Source of the DNA: Chitinibacter fontanus
GTDB lineage: Bacteria > Pseudomonadota > Gammaproteobacteria > Burkholderiales > Chitinibacteraceae
Reading direction: 5' to 3'
Assembly: GCF_013423785.1 (NCBI RefSeq)
Contig: NZ_CP058952.1
Span: forward strand, 558,001 to 622,000
Length of the DNA: 64,000 nucleotides
In this document: piece by piece, positions 32,090-39,530 of the stretch
How positions within the stretch are numbered: the first letter of the stretch is position 1
Layout: each line of letters begins with the position of its first letter
Notes under the pieces: generated by a model
What the model was told of the DNA's origin: nothing
Databases searched by the model: none
The model's input: the letters and a program-made list of their open reading frames with translations, nothing else
Program-made: the position numbers and the translations under genes

Positions 32090-33196
32090 ATGCCCTTGTT
32101 TACCAACCGGAACACCAGCGCCAATATCCACTGGAGTCGTGAAGTTGGTCTGCTATTGCTGATCAATACCTTAATTGCCATTTTCCTGACTGTGGTACAG
32201 GGGCTGGATTGTTGGGCGCAAAATTTGCTGATTTCACACTGCATCGGTTGCAGTATCGGCTTCATTAATTTTTTGCTTTGCAAAGGCCAAACCAATCTGA
32301 GCTGGAGCTGGCGCACGCCTGTTGCCGTGATTTTGGGGATTTTTGCCGGGTTTAAATTATCCACCTTGTTTGGAGCCCCGGATGTATTGGCCATAATGCT
32401 CACGCAACCTGATACCCAATGGCGCTGGATCGTCACCGCAATCATGGTGTCATTTGCCGCCTGCGCATTTTTTGTGGTGTTCTACCATTCGCTGGCCTAC
32501 AAAAACGAGTTGGAAATTGCGAAACGTGAGCATGCCGAAGCCAAACAGGCTGAAATCACGGCGCAATTGGCGATGCTGCAAGCCCAGATCGAACCACATT
32601 TCTTATTCAATACACTGGCCAATGTGCATAGTTTGATCACACGGGATGCGGCGCTAGCGCAAAACATGCTAGAACATTTGAATGACTATCTACGCGCCAG
32701 CTTATCCCGCACCCGGCAAGCACAAACCAGCTTGGCCGATGAGGTTGAGCTAATTCGCGCTTTGCTCGCGATTAGTCAAATTCGCCTCGGTGAGCGTTTA
32801 AGCTATCAAATCCAGATTCCTGCTGATTTACTCACCGCCCAGCTTCCTCCCTTATTACTGCAACCCTTGGTTGAAAATGCACTCGAGCATGGCATTGAGC
32901 CAGCGTTAGCGGGCGGGACCATTCAAATTAGCGCCCATGCCAACACCGAAAGCCCGATTCCACTCTTGATTTTGCAAGTCACTGATAGCGGGCAAGGCTT
33001 GCAAGCAAACCAGCAGGCGGGGAAAGGGGTCGGCTTAGCGAATGTACGGGCCCGCCTGCAATCATTGTATGGCGAGCTCGGTACGCTTAGCCTGAGTCAT
33101 CACCAGCCTCATGGGGTGTTAGCCGAGCTGCGTTTACCGCTACAGCGTAACAACGATAACGCCGCTCACAACTTGCTAGACAGAGAAAAACCATGA
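32090..33196 (+). CDS. LytS/YehU-type sensor histidine kinase
   Basis: A 368-residue inner-membrane kinase with about four hydrophobic segments in residues 20-145. It then has the His_kinase domain with phospho-accepting His in QIEPHFLFNTLANVHSL and a HATPase domain with N-box LLLQPLVENALEHGIEP and G-box DSGQGL...GKGVGLANVRARL. It carries no extracellular sensor domain, so it may sense within the membrane, possibly through the neighbouring exporter. The response regulator begins within its stop codon (4-nt overlap). Confidence 0.9.
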   Translation: MPLFTNRNTSANIHWSREVGLLLLINTLIAIFLTVVQGLDCWAQNLLISHCIGCSIGFINFLLCKGQTNLSWSWRTPVAVILGIFAGFKLSTLFGAPDVLAIMLTQPDTQWRWIVTAIMVSFAACAFFVVFYHSLAYKNELEIAKREHAEAKQAEITAQLAMLQAQIEPHFLFNTLANVHSLITRDAALAQNMLEHLNDYLRASLSRTRQAQTSLADEVELIRALLAISQIRLGERLSYQIQIPADLLTAQLPPLLLQPLVENALEHGIEPALAGGTIQISAHANTESPIPLLILQVTDSGQGLQANQQAGKGVGLANVRARLQSLYGELGTLSLSHHQPHGVLAELRLPLQRNNDNAAHNLLDREKP

Positions 33197-33933
33197 CCAC
33201 CGCCCTGATTGCCGACGACGAACCATTGCTGGCCCAAAACCTGGCTGAGCGCTTGCAACTTCTATGGCCGCAATTGCAGATTGTGGCGATCGCCAAAAAT
33301 GGCATCGAGGCCAGCGCCGAGCTCAATCGCCTTCAACCCGAACTAGCATTTTTAGATATACGCATGCCCGGCCTTAATGGCTTACAAGTCGCTGGGGCGC
33401 TGCAAAATACACGGGTCGTGTTTGTTACCGCCTACGACGAATATGCAGTAGCCGCATTTGAAAACAACGCCGTCGATTATTTACTCAAACCGGTGAGCGA
33501 TGCGCGATTGGCACAGTGCGTGACGAAACTACAGCGCAATCTGGCCCAACGAAACTCACTCGATCTGGCAGGCTTGTTGCAGCAACTCGGCCAGGCAAGC
33601 TCACCAAGCTATTTAAGCTGGTTAACGACCGGCTTAGGCGAAACCACTCGGCTCATCTCTTGCGACGAGGTGATTTATTTTCAGGCCAATGAAAAATACA
33701 CCGAGATTGTGACGCGCAATGAGCGTCATTTGATTCGCACCTCGCTAAAAGACCTGTTGCCCCAGCTCAACCCGCAACGTTTTGCGCAAGTGCATCGCGG
33801 CTATATCGTTTGCCTGCCCGAAGTGGCCAAAATTGATCGCGACCTACTTGGGCGGCAACGCATCCATCTGAAACAGTGCGATGCCATTATTCCGCTGAGT
33901 CGCAGTCATGCGGCTCAATTTAAACAAATGTAG
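33193..33933 (+). CDS. LytTR-family response regulator
   Basis: A 246-residue transcription factor. The receiver domain has the acidic pair DDE near the N-terminus, phospho-acceptor Asp in AFLDIRMPGLNG, and KP in YLLKPVSD. The LytTR DNA-binding domain (about 140-246) has ISCDEVIYFQANEKYTEIVT and RGYIVCLPEVAKI. It is encoded with its kinase at the end of the export operon, so it probably regulates that operon. I saw no clear LytTR direct repeats upstream of 27636. The stop TAG shares its G with repeat copy 5. Confidence 0.92.
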   Translation: MTTALIADDEPLLAQNLAERLQLLWPQLQIVAIAKNGIEASAELNRLQPELAFLDIRMPGLNGLQVAGALQNTRVVFVTAYDEYAVAAFENNAVDYLLKPVSDARLAQCVTKLQRNLAQRNSLDLAGLLQQLGQASSPSYLSWLTTGLGETTRLISCDEVIYFQANEKYTEIVTRNERHLIRTSLKDLLPQLNPQRFAQVHRGYIVCLPEVAKIDRDLLGRQRIHLKQCDAIIPLSRSHAAQFKQM

Positions 33934-33981
33934 GGTATTGCCACACAACCCCTATATTTAATAGTCAATAACGCGATACCC
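33933..33981. repeat. Palindromic 3'-UTR element, copy 5 (49 nt)
   Basis: It begins GGGTATTG (the first G is the last base of the regulator's TAG) and ends CGATACCC. Only the outer 6-8 bases pair well. It fills the 60-nt gap between convergent genes, with no other terminator visible. Confidence 0.5.
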
Positions 33982-33993
33982 AGCAGAAATCAC

Positions 33994-34467
33994 TTAAAAA
34001 TCAAACGCCCTCTGTCGAATATGAGTGGATAGCGGCCTCGCCAGTGGCAATGTGGCTTGCATTGCCGCCGCAATTAGCGCCATATCATGTGCACTAATGG
34101 CCAAATAACCGGCACGCAAACGATAGCCCCAATTGGGCTGTTCGCGTACCCACTCCAATTGAGTGAGCAAAGGCGCTATCGGCGTTGGCTGCGCCTGCAA
34201 CCAATTCACATCACGGCGATAAGGATGAAAATCGCTGCTCATTGCCACCTGATATGGCAGGCCTACAGCAATTACACCGATTGCGGTAAAGGCCTGCAGT
34301 CGATCTTTACCGCCCATCTGTCTCGTCGGAGAGTAATACACGATGAGATCACCTGCCGACATCTGCAACAATGGCGCACGCCGACCGTGACAAACTTGCA
34401 TAAAGCCGCCTGCATAACCCCGCTGCACATGCTCGGCGCAGACCACTGCCAACCAGTTTTTATTCAT
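33994..34467 (-). CDS. EVE-domain protein
   Basis: A 157-residue cytoplasmic protein of the EVE (PUA/YTH-like) family, whose members recognise modified bases in nucleic acids. Recognisable are NWLAVVCAEHVQRG at the start, LQMSAGDLIVYYSP in the middle and the DFHPYRRDVNW segment. ATG 34467 is chosen because GGAGGAG lies 8 nt upstream; five extra codons are possible up to 34482. It stands alone, with no restriction-modification or defence partner within several kb. The target here is unknown. Confidence 0.82.
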   Translation of the reverse strand: MNKNWLAVVCAEHVQRGYAGGFMQVCHGRRAPLLQMSAGDLIVYYSPTRQMGGKDRLQAFTAIGVIAVGLPYQVAMSSDFHPYRRDVNWLQAQPTPIAPLLTQLEWVREQPNWGYRLRAGYLAISAHDMALIAAAMQATLPLARPLSTHIRQRAFDF

Positions 34468-34603
34468 GGCTTGCTCCTCCAATGCCTAAACCGAGTTTAA
34501 TTGGCAGAAGTGTCAAAAAATGGCAGCAGTCAATTGCACGAAACTGAACAAAATATCAATTTGAAATATCGTTTACGTCCCTTAGCGTTACAATTAGCTG
34601 TTC

Positions 34604-34617
34604 GCGCAAATTTGCGC
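34604..34617. promoter_or_regulatory. 14-bp perfect palindrome upstream of the OmpR-type regulator
   Basis: GCGCAAATTTGCGC followed by TTTTTAT lies 31 nt before the regulator ATG and between divergent genes. A terminator is not expected there and the dyad has no loop, so an operator or 5'-UTR hairpin is more likely. Confidence 0.35.
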
Positions 34618-34647
34618 TTTTTATAACGAATTAGGTTTTCAAGTCGC

Positions 34648-35349
34648 ATGATTCGGATTGCAGCACTGGATGACGACCCACACCAGTTAGCACTGGTTAA
34701 AAGTACCATTGAAGCAATGGGGCATTGCGTGGTGACCTTTGAATCTGCAGAAGCATTGCTGCGGCAATTGCGCCGAGATAATTTTGATGTGCTGCTGGTC
34801 GATTGGGAATTACCGGATTTAAGCGGTATCGAAGTTATTCAATGGGTGCGCAGTAATTTGGAGCAAGCGCTGCCCATTATTATGCTCACCCATCGCAATA
34901 GCGAACAGGATGTGGTGACGGGTCTCTCGGCGGGGGCGGATGATTACATGCACAAGCCTTTACGCGTAGAAGAATTAAAAGCGCGCATTACCGCCATTTG
35001 CCGCCGCAGCTACCCCAAACCTGCCGTACGTAAAACCCAGTTTGGCAGTTTTGCACTCGATCTGGATTTGAAAACAATCCAGTTTGCGGGTGAAGCGATT
35101 ACCTTAAAAGACCGCGAATTTGATTTGGCCTTATGCCTATTTAGAAACTTAGGGCGCTTGCTATCGCGGCAATATTTGATGGAAACCGTGTGGGGTCTAG
35201 CAGTAGATATCCCCACCCGCACCTTAGATACGCATATTTCAGCGTTACGCAGTAAATTGCAACTTCGACCCGAACGCGGCTTTCGCCTCAGCGCCGTTTA
35301 TGGCCATGGCTACCGTCTTGATGAAATCCTTAGCCCGCATTTGGAATAA
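34648..35349 (+). CDS. OmpR/PhoB-type response regulator
   Basis: A 233-residue DNA-binding response regulator. The receiver has DDD (residues 8-10), phospho-acceptor Asp in VLLVDWELPDLSG, and Lys in YMHKPLRVEEL. The winged-helix effector (about 130-230) ends LRPERGFRLSAVYGHGYRL. It is the first gene of a three-gene unit with a FecR-domain protein (9-nt gap) and a CHASE2 kinase (35-nt gap), an association seen repeatedly in betaproteobacteria, so the CHASE2 kinase is the probable partner. Confidence 0.93.
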   Translation: MIRIAALDDDPHQLALVKSTIEAMGHCVVTFESAEALLRQLRRDNFDVLLVDWELPDLSGIEVIQWVRSNLEQALPIIMLTHRNSEQDVVTGLSAGADDYMHKPLRVEELKARITAICRRSYPKPAVRKTQFGSFALDLDLKTIQFAGEAITLKDREFDLALCLFRNLGRLLSRQYLMETVWGLAVDIPTRTLDTHISALRSKLQLRPERGFRLSAVYGHGYRLDEILSPHLE

Positions 35350-35358
35350 CACCCTGTA

Positions 35359-37017
35359 ATGTTTTTTTTGTCTCACACTCGTTCAATTCGCACTTTGCTG
35401 CTGGCCACTTTGATGGCAAGCAGCCCAATGACCATGGCCAGCGATGCTATGCACGCTTACACCGTGCAAGCCAATGATAATTTATACCAGATCGCCGCCA
35501 AGCTACTTAACCGCCCTAGCGATTGGCAAACAGTCGCCAAACTCAATGCCATTGCTAACCCCAATCTGCTGCAACCGGGCAGCACAGTGCAAATCCCTGT
35601 GCGCTTAATGCGCGGCGCACCGCAAACAGCGCAAATTTTGTATTTGCGCGGCGAAGTGAAAATTATCGCCGGCCCAAATAAAGGTAAAAATCCAGTTGTA
35701 GGGCAAACATTGCGCGAAGGCGACACCATTGCCGCCAGCGCTGGTGCTTGGCTGGGTTTAGGTTTGCAAGATGGCAGCCAGATGTATGTATCGCCCAATA
35801 GCCAATTTAAATTGCAACGCCTGCGCAGCATACCGCAAGCCCAAACGCAACAAACCGAGCTAACGCTCAAGCGAGGCCGTGCCGATTTTGCCGTGCAGCC
35901 TCAGCCAGCGGGTGCGCGCTTTGAAGTTAAAACACCGTTGGCGGTCACCGGAGTACGCGGCACGCGTTTTGGTGTCGCGCTAAATGAGCAGAGTAAGCAA
36001 ACACTGACCGATCTGGTTGAAGGCAAGGTGGTATTTACTGCGGGCCAAGAAACGGCTCTTGAAGCGGGTAATGGGATTGTCATGGCCAGAGGCCAAGCCG
36101 CGCAGATACAGGCGCTGCCAGCCGCCCCTGAATGGCAACATCCGATCCAGCGCATTGACAAGCTACCATATACGCTTCCCCTGCAATACAACGCCACGAA
36201 TCCCCGCTTATTAGCGCAGCTTGAAACCACGTCCAACCCTAGCCAAATCGTTTGGCTGAGTAACGATGCCCAACCCACGCTGAACGGCCCGATCGCCGAC
36301 GGCCATTATCTGCTGCGGGTTCGCACCATCAGTGCCGAAGGCTTGGCAGGCAAAGAGCTATTGACTCCCATCCAAATTAAAACCAGCCCGGCGGCACCGT
36401 TGATTCAGGCGCCACTACAAGCAGCATTAGTCCCTAGCGGTAAAGTGCCACTAATTTGTGCAGGCGAAGATGATGCCAAAGGGTATTTATTCCAAACCAG
36501 CACTCAAATTGACTTTGGAAGCAATACCCAGGAAGAGATGATCGAAGGTGCACGCTGCCGCTGGGATAGTCAGCTCGATACCCCACAGCAATATTTCTGG
36601 CGTGTAGCCACATTGGAACATGATGCACAAGGCGATTGGCAGCGTGGCCCATTTAGTGCCGCCACCGCATTTACAGTGGTCAAAGCCCCCTCCTCACCCG
36701 AGGCAAAAGTGAGCTACGGCGAACACCTAAGGGTGCAATGGGCGGGTGAGGCGCTAACGACTTATCAGCTACAAATCGCTCGTGATCGTGAATTTAGCGC
36801 ACCAGTGCTCGATCTACAGCTGACTGAGCCCGAAGCCACGCTGGCGATACCACTGGGCTGCTTTGATTATTTTATTCGGATCAAATCCACCAACCAATAC
36901 GGAATGAGCTCGGAGTTTTCCAAGCCACGCCGGCTCAATACCCCAGCCGTGCTCTGCAGCAGCAATGGCTCAGGTTTAGTCGACGGGCATGGGAAACCAC
37001 TGCGCATCGCAGATTAA
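35359..37017 (+). CDS. Exported LysM-FecR domain protein
   Basis: A 552-residue periplasmic protein. It has a signal peptide (about 1-28), a LysM peptidoglycan-binding module (about 33-80, YTVQANDNLYQIAAKLL to LQPGSTVQIPV), and a FecR-type domain (about 100-245, with GDTIAASAGAWLGLGLQDGSQ and VKTPLAVTGVRGTRFGV). Two or three fibronectin-like or Ig-like modules follow to the C-terminus. FecR domains transmit signals from the periplasm in iron uptake, but here the gene sits between a response regulator and a CHASE2 kinase, and no TonB receptor or ECF sigma factor is near. It probably senses the cell wall or envelope for that kinase. Confidence 0.88.
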   Translation: MFFLSHTRSIRTLLLATLMASSPMTMASDAMHAYTVQANDNLYQIAAKLLNRPSDWQTVAKLNAIANPNLLQPGSTVQIPVRLMRGAPQTAQILYLRGEVKIIAGPNKGKNPVVGQTLREGDTIAASAGAWLGLGLQDGSQMYVSPNSQFKLQRLRSIPQAQTQQTELTLKRGRADFAVQPQPAGARFEVKTPLAVTGVRGTRFGVALNEQSKQTLTDLVEGKVVFTAGQETALEAGNGIVMARGQAAQIQALPAAPEWQHPIQRIDKLPYTLPLQYNATNPRLLAQLETTSNPSQIVWLSNDAQPTLNGPIADGHYLLRVRTISAEGLAGKELLTPIQIKTSPAAPLIQAPLQAALVPSGKVPLICAGEDDAKGYLFQTSTQIDFGSNTQEEMIEGARCRWDSQLDTPQQYFWRVATLEHDAQGDWQRGPFSAATAFTVVKAPSSPEAKVSYGEHLRVQWAGEALTTYQLQIARDREFSAPVLDLQLTEPEATLAIPLGCFDYFIRIKSTNQYGMSSEFSKPRRLNTPAVLCSSNGSGLVDGHGKPLRIAD

Positions 37018-37052
37018 GCGCTCATCCCTACTGACCCAAGAGTACGCCAGCT

Positions 37053-39365
37053 ATGAAACAGCTCCTCGCCCGATACACGCAACCCCGCTGGCTACTGATT
37101 TTTGCCAGTATTGTGCTGGCAATTGGGTTAGGCGCCTTAAATGGCCTTGGGCGGCTAGACCAGACCTTGATTGATCTGAGTGCCGCGCGCCAACAGCGTG
37201 CGATTGACCCTGATATTGTGATCATTGCCATTGATGATGACAGCGTAGCGCAATTGGGGCGCTGGCCATGGCCACGCAGCACGCATGCCGCCTTGCTAGA
37301 CCGGTTGCACAGCGCGCGCGCAATTGGGCTCGATCTCATTCTGTCGGAGCCAGATGCTCAAAAACCAGCTAATGATGACTTGCTCGCAGCCGCTTTGCGG
37401 CGCAATGGCCACGTGGCATTGCCGGTTTTTCTGGCCAATCAGGGCGGCGTAGCCAATTTAACTCTGCCATTGCCAAGCTTGGCAGCGAACGCCGCGACCC
37501 TAGCGCACATCAACACAGAACTTGACCGCGATGGTTTGGTTCGCAGCGTGTTCCTGCAAGAAGGTGATGCCAACGCCCCTTGGAACCATCTGGCATTGGC
37601 CTTGCTGCAAATTGGCGGCGAGTTGCCACAGCAACTACCCGGCCAGCGGCATAGCGATATTTTCCCTGCCGATAGCAAACTGGCAGTCCCCATTCACCGA
37701 GATAAAGAACTTTGGCTACGCGATTACTGGCTACGCCTACCGCTCGCCGGAGCACCTGGCACTTATCCACGTTACAGCTACGCTGATGTCCTCAATGGAA
37801 AAGTGAATCCTGAATTGTTTCGCGACAAGTATGTGTTGATAGGCGCTACTGCTACAGGGCTTGGTGATGCATACCCCACACCAATGGCGGGTTCACAAGC
37901 ATTAATGCCCGGTGTAGAGCTCATTGCCAATACGCTGGATGCGGTGCGCAAGCAACACACATTGCGCCTCGCTGCAGCATGGGAAAACGCGCTTTTTACC
38001 TTGGTTGCCGTGGGTTTGGCACTATGGGCGCTGCAAAAAGCCCGTCCGAAATGGGCACTGCTCGCAATTGCGAGCTTATTAATCGGTACTGTGGTGTATT
38101 GCGAGCTCATGCAGCGCTACTTACATATTCAATTTGCCCCACTGGCCGCATTACTGATTTTGCTGGTGCTGTATCCATTGTGGAGTTGGCTGCGTATGGA
38201 AGCAGCCTTGCGCTATTTTGCCCAGCAAGTGAGCAAAATCAGGCAAGAAGACCCGCTGCTAGCGACCTTGCCAAACTATGGCGTGGGTTTGGATTTACTG
38301 GATAAGAAAATGGCGGCCTTAAGCCATGCGGTTGATCAACTCAGCAGCTTACGCCGCTTTGTACGAGATAGCTTGGATCAATTAGCCGATACCGTACTGG
38401 TGTGCGATGCCAACGGTAAAGTCATTTTGCAAAATCAGGCCGCTCAGCGTTTTTTTAGTACGCCAGTACTCAATCAATTACTGCCAGCCCAGCTGAGCCA
38501 GATGATTCCCAATAAAGAATTGTTAATTGCCAACTTATTCAGCCCCGCAGGCGCTAGTTGGCGCGCTAGCGATCGCCAGGGGCGCGATATGCTGGTCAAA
38601 TCAGTGGCACGGCAGACTGAATCCGGCCGAGTGATCGGCTGGATCGTAAGTATGGTCGATCTGTCTTTAGTACAAGCAGCGCAGCGCCAGCGTGATGAAG
38701 CACTCGACTTCCTGTCGCACGATATGCGTTCACCGCAGTCAGCCATCCTCGCATTGCTAACCTTGCATCAAAGCGCTCATCCCAATCCAGACAGCAGCCA
38801 TAAAACTTTGTTTGAGCGCATTGCCGCACATGCCCAACGCACCCTGCAACTGGCCGATGATTTTGTGCAACTTGCACGCGCCAACTCTGCCAATTACCAA
38901 ATCGAACCCGTTGATCTTTTAGATTTAATGTACGAAACCAGTGATCAATTTTGGGAAAAGGCACAATTATTAAATCTCAATATCAATACGGTGAGTCATT
39001 TACCTGATCCTGAGTTGGCAATTTACCCAGTTGATCGCGTAATGCTTGGCCGCGCCTTAAGTAATTTAATTGATAATGCTCTGAAATATGGCCATACCGG
39101 GGATTCAATTGATTGCAGCGTATCAATATTAGAAAACAATAATATTGAGCTATCGGTACAAGATTATGGCGGCGGAATTGCCGCTGATCAGCAAAGCCGG
39201 ATCACGGGCAAATTTACCCAAGTAGCCAGCCGTAATAATGGCGTAGGACTTGGGCTGGCCTTTGTGCGAACAGTCGCCGAACGGCATCGTGGCGAAATTA
39301 AAATACAGTCAAAACCGGGCGAAGGTAGTCGCTTCAGTATTGTGCTGCCAAAAATCAATGCATGA
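37053..39365 (+). CDS. CHASE2-domain sensor histidine kinase
   Basis: A 770-residue inner-membrane kinase. It has an N-terminal helix (about 14-30), a periplasmic CHASE2 domain (about 35-310, with IDDDSVAQLGRWPWPR and the DKYVLIGATATGLGD signature), then three transmembrane helices (about 312-385). A PAS-like domain (about 440-540), HisKA with His in FLSHDMRSPQSAIL, and HATPase_c with NLIDNALKYG and GVGLGLAFV follow. It is the likely partner of the OmpR-type regulator. The stop is followed by an operator-like dyad. Confidence 0.93.
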   Translation: MKQLLARYTQPRWLLIFASIVLAIGLGALNGLGRLDQTLIDLSAARQQRAIDPDIVIIAIDDDSVAQLGRWPWPRSTHAALLDRLHSARAIGLDLILSEPDAQKPANDDLLAAALRRNGHVALPVFLANQGGVANLTLPLPSLAANAATLAHINTELDRDGLVRSVFLQEGDANAPWNHLALALLQIGGELPQQLPGQRHSDIFPADSKLAVPIHRDKELWLRDYWLRLPLAGAPGTYPRYSYADVLNGKVNPELFRDKYVLIGATATGLGDAYPTPMAGSQALMPGVELIANTLDAVRKQHTLRLAAAWENALFTLVAVGLALWALQKARPKWALLAIASLLIGTVVYCELMQRYLHIQFAPLAALLILLVLYPLWSWLRMEAALRYFAQQVSKIRQEDPLLATLPNYGVGLDLLDKKMAALSHAVDQLSSLRRFVRDSLDQLADTVLVCDANGKVILQNQAAQRFFSTPVLNQLLPAQLSQMIPNKELLIANLFSPAGASWRASDRQGRDMLVKSVARQTESGRVIGWIVSMVDLSLVQAAQRQRDEALDFLSHDMRSPQSAILALLTLHQSAHPNPDSSHKTLFERIAAHAQRTLQLADDFVQLARANSANYQIEPVDLLDLMYETSDQFWEKAQLLNLNINTVSHLPDPELAIYPVDRVMLGRALSNLIDNALKYGHTGDSIDCSVSILENNNIELSVQDYGGGIAADQQSRITGKFTQVASRNNGVGLGLAFVRTVAERHRGEIKIQSKPGEGSRFSIVLPKINA

Positions 39366-39371
39366 CATTGT

Positions 39372-39387
39372 GTTAACAATTGTTAAC
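39372..39387. promoter_or_regulatory. Operator-like site RTTAAC-N4-GTTAAY (copy B)
   Basis: GTTAACAATTGTTAAC is a perfect 16-bp palindrome 159 bases upstream of the TolC start and 7 bases after the CHASE2 kinase stop. It shares its architecture with the site at 3380-3395 upstream of the chitinase. No T tract follows. Confidence 0.4.
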
Positions 39388-39449
39388 TCGGTAGTGATTA
39401 ATACCACATTGCATTAGCATCTTGCTAAAGCATAAATTCAAGCAAGCAC

Positions 39450-39464
39450 AATGACACTGTCATT
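39450..39464. promoter_or_regulatory. 15-nt dyad in the TolC promoter region
   Basis: AATGACA-C-TGTCATT is a perfect dyad 80 bases upstream of the TolC start, in a strongly A/T-rich intergenic region. It is a plausible operator; the regulator is unknown. Confidence 0.35.
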
Positions 39465-39530
39465 ATTAAGTAATACACTGTGCAAACTATTCAATTAACT
39501 AAAAATAATTAAAGAAGACTTGGAGCAACC

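Noticed and set aside
33994..34467. EVE protein as marker of a defence island
   Set aside because: The neighbours are ordinary signalling genes; no nuclease, methylase or other defence gene lies within several kb.
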